Positions 22,805 to 29,998 of a stretch of DNA of 29,998 nucleotides are shown here, one piece after another. A program made the position numbers and the translations under genes. The DNA lies in contig UQQN01000018.1 in assembly GCA_900543155.1 (NCBI GenBank), forward strand, positions 1 to 29,998, written 5' to 3'. Source of the stretch: an uncultured Prevotella sp. (GTDB lineage: Bacteria; Bacteroidota; Bacteroidia; Bacteroidales; Bacteroidaceae). Under the pieces are notes generated by a model, which was given only the letters and a program-made list of their open reading frames with translations, was not told the origin of the DNA and made no database searches. The number at the start of each line of letters is the position of its first letter. The stretch's first letter is position 1.

Positions 22805-23719
22805 ATGTATCCACGTTTTTTGCAAATAATGTGTTGCATCGTTGCAATGCTTATCTACACGGCAACACTCTCTGCACAAGAACTTGATGCACGTGTCACT
22901 ATCAATCACCAGCAGGTGCAAGGCACGAGTACCTCAGTTTTTGAAACACTGAAAACCACACTCGAACAGTTTCTCAACGAGAGACAATGGACCAATATGC
23001 AATTCAAGAAAAACGAACGCATTGGTTGCAACTTTGCCATCACGGTAAAGAAATATTCGCCCTCCGAAAACAGTTTTCAATGTACGCTCAATGTGCAAAG
23101 CAATCGTCCGGTGTATGGCGCCACCTACACCACTACCACGTTTGCTTTTAACGATGTCAATTTCAACTTCAATTATCAAGAATACGACCAAATTGACTTT
23201 CGCCCAGACGTAATCGACAACAACCTTACGGCTACTCTTGCCTACTACGTCTACTTAATTATTGGCACCGACATGGACGCCATGTCTCCCTTAGGTGGCA
23301 CTGAATATCTGCAAACAGCACAAAACATTGTGACCAATGCACAAGGGTTGAGCGAAAAAGGATGGAAAGCTTTCGAGAATAACAAGAATCGCCATGCCAT
23401 CATTACCGACCTTTTAGACGGAAGTATGCAGCCTTTACGCGAAATGCAATATACCTACTACCGACAAGGATTAGACGTAATGAGCGAAAATGCTGAACGT
23501 GGTCGTGCTGGCATCACCAAGGCCTTAGGACTTCTCAAAAAGGCTTACGAAAATAAATCACTCTGTCCGCTTCCGCAAATCTTCACAGAGTTTAAGCGTG
23601 ATGAGTTAATCAACATCTACAAGGGACATGGCACAGCCAACGAAAAAGACGAAATCATCGGTACTTTAGGACGCATCAATCCCTCACAAAATTCTTATTG
23701 GAGGGAAATGAAGATGTAA
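22805..23719 (+). CDS. porD: DUF4835 family protein (PorD)
   Basis: A 304-residue exported protein. Residues 1-24 are a signal peptide ending LSAQELDARV. The mature part has the DUF4835 pattern: RVTINHQQVQGTSTSVFETL, then NERIGCNFAITVKKY, SNRPVYGATYTTTTFAFND, NFNYQEYDQIDF and YYVYLIIGTDMDAMSP. The C-terminal half is helical. This family is named type IX secretion protein PorD in current databases, as I recall. The functional link is less firm than the family call. In this gene order it sits between coaBC and recN, which I recall as a common Bacteroidota arrangement. Confidence 0.85.
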   Translation: MYPRFLQIMCCIVAMLIYTATLSAQELDARVTINHQQVQGTSTSVFETLKTTLEQFLNERQWTNMQFKKNERIGCNFAITVKKYSPSENSFQCTLNVQSNRPVYGATYTTTTFAFNDVNFNFNYQEYDQIDFRPDVIDNNLTATLAYYVYLIIGTDMDAMSPLGGTEYLQTAQNIVTNAQGLSEKGWKAFENNKNRHAIITDLLDGSMQPLREMQYTYYRQGLDVMSENAERGRAGITKALGLLKKAYENKSLCPLPQIFTEFKRDELINIYKGHGTANEKDEIIGTLGRINPSQNSYWREMKM

Positions 23720-23764
23720 GTAAAACGGGAAACCAATCACTGGGGTATAAAAGAGTTCTTAAGA

Positions 23765-23804
23765 TATAGCCAGCTTATAGTTCTTAATCAAATAAGCTGC
23801 TATA
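23765..23804 (+). other. Hairpin between porD and recN
   Basis: TATAGCCAGCTTAT (23765-23778) pairs with ATAAGCTGCTATA (23792-23804) with one bulged base. No T run follows. The remaining ~110 bases before recN show no recognisable promoter. Confidence 0.5.
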
Positions 23805-23915
23805 ATTCATTAATTATCAGTGTAATACAACACAAATAATCAATTCGAAAGAACAAAATCCATAAAATACTCCCCACCTTCCCCACTCCATTCACACAAA
23901 CAACAAAATAAGAAA

Positions 23916-25574
23916 ATGCTTCAACATCTCACCATACAACATTATGCACTTATAGAGCATCTCGACATTGATTTTAAGTCGGGCTTCTCTGTCATTACGG
24001 GCGAAACAGGTGCTGGCAAGAGCATCATGTTAGGTGCCCTCAACCTCCTGTTAGGAGGTCGTGCCGACGCCAAGTCTATTCAAACCAACGAAAAAAAATG
24101 TATGGTTGAAGCTTCCTTCCAAATCCAGGGTTTGGGGTTGGAGGCTTTCTTTGCCGAAAACGATATTGACTACGATGTCAACGACTGCATTGTTCGACGC
24201 GAAGTCATGCAATCAGGCAAAAGCCGTGCCTTCATTAACGACACACCCGTCACTGCCAGCAAACTTAAAGAGTTAGGCAACTCGCTTATCGACATTCACT
24301 CGCAACACCAAAACCTACTTATTCGCAACGAGCACTTTTTAATCGACACGCTCGACATCATGGCAAATCAACCCCAGTTAGTAGCAGACTATAAATGCCT
24401 CTTCAACCAATGTCGACAAGCCGAACAAGTACTTAAACAACTCGAAGAAAAAGCAGCAAAAGGACGTACCGACCAAGAGTACATGCAATTTCAACTCACA
24501 CAACTCAACGAGGCACAACTCAAGGAGGATGAGCAAGAAGAACTCGAAAGCGAGCAGCATTTACTTGAACACGCTGAAGACATCAAACTCAAATTATCTC
24601 GTGCACAAAGTTTACTCACTAACGACGAGTGCAGTGTGTCGCAAAATCTGCGCCAAGCAGCCGATGCACTCCACGAGATAGCCGACAACTTTCCACAAGC
24701 AACACAATTAGCCGAGCGTTTACAAAGTGCCCGCATCGAAATAGACGATATCGAGGCAGAAATAGACAGCAGTGGTGCACAGATTGAATACGATCCGCAA
24801 CGCCTAACCTACGTAGAAGAGCGTCTCAGCCTCATCTACAATCTCGAACAACGCCACCAAGTGCAAACCGTGCAAGAGTTGCTACACATCGCTCAAACCC
24901 TGCAAAGCAACATCGACGACATCGAGAACATCGACGACGACATCAAGCGTCAAACCGCAGAGGTTCAAAATCTGCGTGCAATGCGCAACCACACAGCAGC
25001 ACAACTCACCAAAGCACGCAAAAAGGCAGCCACAGCTATGCAACACGAGCTTGTGGATACGCTGCAAAAGTTAGGAATGCCCAATGCTCGCATCGAACTC
25101 AACATTACCCCACGTCCCCTCCCCGACATTACAGGTGCCGATAAGGTAGTGTTCAACTTCTCGGCAAACAAAAATGTGCCCTTGCAAGACGTCAGTTCTA
25201 TTGCCTCAGGTGGTGAAATTGCCCGTCTCATGTTAGCCCTCAAGCGCCTCATTGCCCAACGCACCGCATTACCCACCATCGTATTCGACGAAATCGATAC
25301 AGGAGTTTCAGGCACCATGGCAGAGTGCATGGCACAAGTAATGAGCCAAATATCAGCACATTGCCAAGTGCTCTGCATCACCCACCTTCCACAAATTGCC
25401 GCATTGGGCAACAACCATTTGCGCGTATACAAAGAAGACACCGCAGGCACCACACACAGCCACATCGAAACACTCAACGAAACACAGCGCATCGAAGAAA
25501 TCGCACACATGCTTTCGGGTGCCAAACTTACCGATGCCGCCATCGAAAATGCCAAAGCACTCATTCAAAGATAA
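23916..25574 (+). CDS. recN: DNA repair protein RecN
   Basis: An SMC-like ATPase acting in double-strand break repair. The 552-residue protein has Walker A GETGAGKS (29-36). A long coiled-coil middle (about 155-375) is rich in Gln, Glu, Ala and Leu. The C-terminal ATPase half has the ABC signature SSIASGGEIARLMLALK and Walker B TIVFDEIDTGVSG, followed by CITHLPQIAALG. The length is normal. It follows porD by 196 bases and precedes the TPR gene by 66 bases on the same strand. Codons here strongly favour C in the third position. Confidence 0.97.
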   Translation: MLQHLTIQHYALIEHLDIDFKSGFSVITGETGAGKSIMLGALNLLLGGRADAKSIQTNEKKCMVEASFQIQGLGLEAFFAENDIDYDVNDCIVRREVMQSGKSRAFINDTPVTASKLKELGNSLIDIHSQHQNLLIRNEHFLIDTLDIMANQPQLVADYKCLFNQCRQAEQVLKQLEEKAAKGRTDQEYMQFQLTQLNEAQLKEDEQEELESEQHLLEHAEDIKLKLSRAQSLLTNDECSVSQNLRQAADALHEIADNFPQATQLAERLQSARIEIDDIEAEIDSSGAQIEYDPQRLTYVEERLSLIYNLEQRHQVQTVQELLHIAQTLQSNIDDIENIDDDIKRQTAEVQNLRAMRNHTAAQLTKARKKAATAMQHELVDTLQKLGMPNARIELNITPRPLPDITGADKVVFNFSANKNVPLQDVSSIASGGEIARLMLALKRLIAQRTALPTIVFDEIDTGVSGTMAECMAQVMSQISAHCQVLCITHLPQIAALGNNHLRVYKEDTAGTTHSHIETLNETQRIEEIAHMLSGAKLTDAAIENAKALIQR

Positions 25575-25640
25575 ACTGGCAGGCAAGAATATGCAACCGC
25601 ATAAATACCCCATTTTTCCACATTCAATTCAAACGCTACA

Positions 25641-27362
25641 ATGAAAAAATACATATTCACATCATTACTCTGCATGGCTACATTGCCTTGTCAACTTTCG
25701 TGGGCTGCCAATACCCACAAAGAGGCTTATAAAGCCATGCTGAAACTCATTACATACAACGCACAAGGGCAACAACTCGGCACAGCCAATGCCTTTTTCG
25801 TAGGCAACAGCACCCAAGTAGCCACAGCATATAGCGCACTGAAAGATGCCTATAAAGCCGAGGTCGTAGATTTTAAAGGAAACAAATACCCACTCCACCG
25901 CATACTCGGAGCCAATTCTACTACCGATCTTGTGCTCTTCAACCTTACCGAAGCACCCAAAAAAGGTTACTATTTCCACATCAGCACCACCGCCTCAAGC
26001 AAAGGGGCAAACTTGCAAATGTGGCAATACACCACAAACAAAAAAACAGTGAGTACCCCCGTCAGCATTGAGCGTGCCGAACCCTACAACAACTATACTT
26101 ACTACTACACCAATATCGCAAATACCGACACCCACCTCACCTGTCCGCTTACCGACGAGGAGGGAAACATCGTAGCGGTTGTACAAAAAAATGTAGCAAA
26201 AGACGCCACAGGAGCATGTGCCATCGATGCACGTTTCTTCAACGACATGGGCATAAAGGTAACCGATGCCTTTAATGCCGACCTTGCCACGCTCCATCTG
26301 CCCAAGGCACTCCCCACCAATCAGCGCGACGCACTCAGCTTTCTTTATATGTATCCGCAAGCCGACTCTACACTTTTTGTCACAGCATGTCAAGACTACG
26401 TGCAAGCCTTCCCCACACTGCCCGACGGCTATGTAGTGCGCGCTAATTTCTTAGCAAGCAAGGCACAATTTGCACAAGCTGAAGCCGACTTTAACACCGC
26501 ACTACAATGTGCCGCCAACTGTCAAGACACCACTGCCATGACCGCTGCCGACATCCACTATGCCTTGAGCAACCAAATTTATCGCCACATCGCAGCACAA
26601 GGCAAAGATACACTCCAAGCCTACACCCCTTGGACACTCACCCTTGCCATTGCCGAGGCTGATAAAGCCTATGCAGCCACACCGAGTGCACTCTACTTAG
26701 CACACAAAGGCAAATGCTACTTTGCCAAACGACAATACAAAGAAGCCTACGAAAACTTTGCCCGTGCTTGCCACAACAAAACATTTGCCTCGAGCGACAC
26801 CTACTTTTGGGCAGCTCGCACACTCGAACTTGCACAAGGCGACACCCCACAAGTGTTGGCATTGCTCGACAGCTGCATTGCTCACATACCCCAAAACTCT
26901 GGTGCCCAGTTTGCACAATACTACCTTGAGCGCTCACAACGCTTGCTCCGTGCCCAGCAATATCGCGAAGCAGTGAAAGACTATAACACCTACGAGCAAC
27001 TTGTAGGTCCGCGCAATTTGAACGAACGCTTCTACTACCTTCGTGCCCAAGCCGAAGAAAAAGCACGCATGTATCAGCAAGCACTCGACGACTACAACAG
27101 CGCCATCACCCAATCTAAGCAGCCCGAGTTCTACCAAGTAGAAAAAGCAGCCTTCTTGCTCAACATTGGCGAATTTGAAGCCGCCGCCCATGCAGCCGAA
27201 AAAGTACTTCAGGTGCAACCACAAAACACCGACTGCTACAAAATTATGGGCATTGCACATGGCGAACTCAAACACAAAACCCAAGCCCAAAAATATCTGC
27301 AAAAAGCCATCGAGTTAGGCGACGAAACCGCAGCGCCTTTCTTGAAGAAATACATCAAATAA
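25641..27362 (+). CDS. Exported inactive trypsin-like domain fused to TPR repeats
   Basis: A 573-residue exported protein with signal peptide 1-22 (ending SWAANT). Residues about 34-205 read like an S1C (HtrA-type) trypsin fold: LGTANAFFVG (46-55), VATAYSALKDA (60-70), TTDLVLFNL (94-102) and THLTCPLTDEEGNIVAV (164-180). Aligned by eye, the catalytic His is replaced (Ser65), Asp96 is kept, and the Ser position in the usual SGGPL is Leu166. Proteolysis is therefore unlikely. From about 230 to the end are TPR-like helix pairs, for example YKEAYENFARAC, YREAVKDYNTYEQL, YQQALDDYNSAI and a final TQAQKYLQKAIELGD. It ends 6 bases before the porin start, so the two are probably translated together. 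Confidence 0.8.
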   Translation: MKKYIFTSLLCMATLPCQLSWAANTHKEAYKAMLKLITYNAQGQQLGTANAFFVGNSTQVATAYSALKDAYKAEVVDFKGNKYPLHRILGANSTTDLVLFNLTEAPKKGYYFHISTTASSKGANLQMWQYTTNKKTVSTPVSIERAEPYNNYTYYYTNIANTDTHLTCPLTDEEGNIVAVVQKNVAKDATGACAIDARFFNDMGIKVTDAFNADLATLHLPKALPTNQRDALSFLYMYPQADSTLFVTACQDYVQAFPTLPDGYVVRANFLASKAQFAQAEADFNTALQCAANCQDTTAMTAADIHYALSNQIYRHIAAQGKDTLQAYTPWTLTLAIAEADKAYAATPSALYLAHKGKCYFAKRQYKEAYENFARACHNKTFASSDTYFWAARTLELAQGDTPQVLALLDSCIAHIPQNSGAQFAQYYLERSQRLLRAQQYREAVKDYNTYEQLVGPRNLNERFYYLRAQAEEKARMYQQALDDYNSAITQSKQPEFYQVEKAAFLLNIGEFEAAAHAAEKVLQVQPQNTDCYKIMGIAHGELKHKTQAQKYLQKAIELGDETAAPFLKKYIK

Positions 27363-27368
27363 AGCTGA

Positions 27369-29615
27369 ATGAAACAGTTCATTATCTCCCCGTTGGTTTG
27401 CCTACTGATGGCATTTGCCTTTGTGCTTCAAGCAAAGGCACAAAACGTGCACACGCTCAACCCCTATCTTAACGACGATGCACAAAACCGCAAAAGCGGC
27501 TTCAGCAGCGATAGCACCGAAACAACCGATGTGCCCGAGGGCATTTACGTTTGGCGCATCAACAATCGTTTCGGCGACATCAAGCCTGCCACCTACGACA
27601 CCATCCCACATGGTTTTCAAAACGAGAACCAAACCGAAGGCATCAATGCGCACTACAACTTTACAGGCAACCTGGGTGCACCACGCATCAGCCGCTACTT
27701 TACCGAGCAAGGCGCCAACATGCAAAACCACCCATTCATCTTCACCCTCCCCTACGACTTCTTTTTAAAGTCTACACAAGATTTGCTCTTCACCAACACA
27801 AAGTCGCCTTTTACCAACCTCACCTACCACTCGTGTGGCAACAAGCAAAATGGCGAAGACCGCATTAAGGCTCTTTTCTCGGTGAATGCAGGTAAAAAAT
27901 TAGGACTGGGTTTCAAAGCCGACTACCTCTATGGTCGTGGTTACTACCAAGCCCAATCTACCGCCCATTTCGACGGAACGCTCTACGCCTCATACCGCGA
28001 CGAAAAATACCAAATGCACACCTATTTTCAGCACACCTACCTAAAGAATCGCGAAAATGGTGGCATTGAATCCGACGACTACGTAAAGCGTCCCGAAACC
28101 TTCCCCACCCGTTACGGCACAGCCGACATGCCCATCAACTTAGATCGTGCATGGAACAAAATTGGGGGCAACCTCTTCTACCTTACCCATCGTTATAGCC
28201 TTGGTTTCCACCGCTATCGCGATGCCAAAGGCCATATCGTGCCAGCTCCCAAGCCCGTGGCTAAAAACCAGACACTCCAAGACAGTACCCTACTTGCTGC
28301 CGACACCCTTACACACAGCCCTCAACCTCGCATTCCGGGACAAGCGTCTACATCTCAAGACCTGGCAAAATCACAGCCCGACAGCCTAAAAATTACACGC
28401 GAGTTTGTGCCCGTAAGCAGTTTCATTCACACCCTGCGCATCGACGACAACACACGCAAGTTCATGGTCAACCAAGCTAACGGCATTAACGATGCTGGCT
28501 ACTTTAACGACTTCTTCTTGCCCTATGCCCGACCCGCAGACTTCACCGACTTCACCTTTGAGCGCACCCACCACATTGGCGTTGAAAACACCTTTGCCAT
28601 GGAACTACACGAAGGCATGAATCGTTGGATGAAAATGGGGCTTCGCCTATATGGCAAACACGAGTTCCATCAATTTGGCTTTCGTTTGCCAAACATTACC
28701 GACCTTACAGAAAGAACACGCTTCAACGAAAACTACATTACCCTTGGCGGACAACTTCTTTCGCAGCAAAACAAATTTATTCGCTACGATGTATTGGGCG
28801 AAGTGCGAACCACAGGAACCGATTGGGGCGAATTCAATGCCGAGGCTAATTTGCAACTCAACATCCCCCTGAAGCGCGACTCCCTCCATTTAGACGTGAA
28901 CGCCTTTGTTCGCAACGAACGACCCTCGTTCTACTACCGCCACTACATAGGTCGTAATGCCTATTGGCACAACTCCGACCTTCACAAAATGCTTCACTCG
29001 CGTGTGCAGGGCGAACTCCGCTACAAAGACACTCGTCTGCGCGTTTCGCTTGAAAACGTACAGAATTACCTCTACTTTCAAGAAAAGCTCACCCCCTTTA
29101 CCGGAACCGACAACATCACCTCTTACCACCACTCTGTAAGCGTGGCACAAGCCAATAAAAACTTGCAGTTGCTCGAGGTTTCACTCATGCATCACTTGCA
29201 CTTGGGCATATTCAACTGGCAAAACGAATTGACCTATCAAGCCACCACAAACAGCGACATACTCCCAGTGCCCACGTTCAATGCCTACAGCAATGTCTAC
29301 CTACTCTTTCGCATTGCCAAGGTGTTGCGCACCGAGTTGGGCGTAGATGTGCGTTACTTCACACGCTACAAAGCACCCACCTACTCCCCCATCATTGGAC
29401 AATATGCTGCGCAAGATGGCGATTATGCCATAAAGTTGGGCAACTATCCCATAGTCAATGCCTACGTAAACTTTCACCTAAAGCGCACCCGTTTCTACGT
29501 TAAGGCATCACATCTCAACTACACATCAGGCGCAGGCAACCCCTTCCTTGTGCCCCACTACCCCCTCAACCGAATGACCATTCATTTCGGCATTTCGTGG
29601 AACTTTGTGAATTAG
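27369..29615 (+). CDS. Putative outer-membrane beta-barrel (Porin_10-like)
   Basis: A 748-residue exported protein. The signal peptide is 1-24, ending AKAQNVHTL. Its sequence is rich in aromatic, alternating strands typical of an outer-membrane barrel. It ends HFGISWNFVN, with penultimate aromatic residues common in barrel C-termini. Early motifs such as EGIYVWRINNRFGD, FTGNLGAPRISRYF and PYDFFLKSTQDLLFTNTKSPFTNLTY match the large Bacteroidota 'putative porin' family (Pfam Porin_10, from memory). A Pro/Ser/Thr/Gln-rich stretch (about 300-340) is a probable surface loop. Start and stop are intact. The substrate is unknown. The gene is tightly coupled to the TPR gene and followed by a hairpin. 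Confidence 0.83.
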   Translation: MKQFIISPLVCLLMAFAFVLQAKAQNVHTLNPYLNDDAQNRKSGFSSDSTETTDVPEGIYVWRINNRFGDIKPATYDTIPHGFQNENQTEGINAHYNFTGNLGAPRISRYFTEQGANMQNHPFIFTLPYDFFLKSTQDLLFTNTKSPFTNLTYHSCGNKQNGEDRIKALFSVNAGKKLGLGFKADYLYGRGYYQAQSTAHFDGTLYASYRDEKYQMHTYFQHTYLKNRENGGIESDDYVKRPETFPTRYGTADMPINLDRAWNKIGGNLFYLTHRYSLGFHRYRDAKGHIVPAPKPVAKNQTLQDSTLLAADTLTHSPQPRIPGQASTSQDLAKSQPDSLKITREFVPVSSFIHTLRIDDNTRKFMVNQANGINDAGYFNDFFLPYARPADFTDFTFERTHHIGVENTFAMELHEGMNRWMKMGLRLYGKHEFHQFGFRLPNITDLTERTRFNENYITLGGQLLSQQNKFIRYDVLGEVRTTGTDWGEFNAEANLQLNIPLKRDSLHLDVNAFVRNERPSFYYRHYIGRNAYWHNSDLHKMLHSRVQGELRYKDTRLRVSLENVQNYLYFQEKLTPFTGTDNITSYHHSVSVAQANKNLQLLEVSLMHHLHLGIFNWQNELTYQATTNSDILPVPTFNAYSNVYLLFRIAKVLRTELGVDVRYFTRYKAPTYSPIIGQYAAQDGDYAIKLGNYPIVNAYVNFHLKRTRFYVKASHLNYTSGAGNPFLVPHYPLNRMTIHFGISWNFVN

Positions 29616-29722
29616 GGGTTCATAGCCGTTTCGTAGAACAAGAACGCAAGTTCTATATTTTTATGACGCAAGTTTTCTTTCGAAAAGTAGGACTTTCTGC
29701 CCAAAATCTGTGGTGAAAGCGA

Positions 29723-29795
29723 AAGTGACAAGTGACAAGTGACACCTAAAAGTATTGATAATCAATCACTTAGGTGTCACTTTGTCACTCGAAAT
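29723..29795 (+). terminator. Porin terminator built from AAGTGAC repeats
   Basis: AGTGACAAGTGACACCTAA (29731-29749) pairs with 29770-29789 with one bulged T. An ATTGATAATCAAT palindrome lies within the loop (29754-29766). The left arm is part of three AAGTGACA units from 29723. A short T run (29794-29798) follows. Confidence 0.75.
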
Positions 29796-29846
29796 TTTTC
29801 TTAAATTGCAGTTAACGAATGTGAAGGATATATTATTAAGGATTAG

Positions 29847-29998
29847 CCCGTTAGGTAGGGTGTTCAAAATCCATAATGTTTTTCTGCATGGTTTTGAAAA
29901 AATGATATCGTAAATAGTTCATATCCAACAAGAACAAACGCAGAAAATGCCTCGATTCGTGTATTATTTTAATGGGTTACCCCGTTAGGGGTGAGATA
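29847..29998 (-). repeat. MITE-like intergenic repeat, copy 2 (inverted)
   Basis: The reverse complement aligns with 9-162, and the right end TTAGGGGTGAGATA is identical to the left end of copy 1. At the inner end the 9-base CCTAACGGG/CCCGTTAGG block is in the opposite orientation to copy 1, so this copy lacks the matching terminal inverted repeat there. The window ends 3 bases after the element. Confidence 0.75.

Noticed and set aside
24491..24736. Ser/Cys-rich minus-strand ORF
   Set aside because: Antisense to the coiled-coil part of recN. The composition mirrors its Gln/Glu/Leu codons.
27402..27768. Overlapping ORFs in other frames of the porin gene
   Set aside because: The C-rich codons of the porin remove stop codons from other frames. 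No domain or start signal supports them.

Overview
The window looks like a chromosomal contig from a Bacteroidota bacterium, order Bacteroidales, most probably Prevotellaceae (the family is an inference). The evidence is the gene content: a DUF4835/PorD protein, a DUF3127 protein, a Bacteroidota putative porin, S16 with an Ala/Lys/Glu tail, the short archaeal/eukaryal-type ProS, and the order dnaN, DnaQ-like exonuclease, coaBC, porD, recN. Promoters also fit the Bacteroidota form TTTG-N19-TAnnTTTG, and Shine-Dalgarno sequences are mostly absent. There is no phage, transposase, rRNA or CRISPR array. Three tRNAs are present: Gly-CCC, Asp-GTC and Cys-GCA.

Layout. 1-1117: a MITE-like repeat, a terminator and a leftward OmpA-family lipoprotein gene. 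1.2-10.9 kb: rightward proS, an ABC-F ATPase gene, an M13 peptidase/OPT peptide transporter pair, an unrecognised gene, and rpsP. 11.1-15.4 kb: leftward genes, read from right to left as a ThiE/TenI-like gene, prs, tRNA-Gly, nhaD and pfkA. 15.4-15.8 kb: a divergent region made of tandem promoter-bearing repeats. 15.8-17.8 kb: rightward recR, a small membrane protein gene, a GNAT gene, tRNA-Asp and tRNA-Cys. 17.9-19.2 kb: leftward mtgA and a DUF3127 gene. 19.4-29.6 kb: a long rightward run of dnaN, DnaQ-like exonuclease, coaBC, porD, recN, an inactive-protease/TPR protein and a putative porin. The last 150 bases are a second, inverted copy of the repeat at the left end.

The genes are mostly core functions: translation (proS, rpsP, ABC-F, tRNAs), replication and repair (dnaN, exonuclease, recR, recN, possibly DUF3127), central metabolism (pfkA, prs, coaBC), and the envelope (OmpA-like, mtgA, porD, porin, NhaD, PepO/OPT). 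The unusual content is mainly between genes. There is a ~155 bp inverted-repeat element at both window ends. A promoter array lies between recR and the ThiE-like gene. Many intergenic hairpins have arms built from short AT-rich repeats such as AAGTATTA, and one such repeat unit recurs 14 kb away over a start codon. Among proteins, the most interesting are a trypsin-like domain that has lost its catalytic His and Ser and is fused to TPRs next to a porin, and a DUF3127 protein with an SSB-like DDLPF tail.
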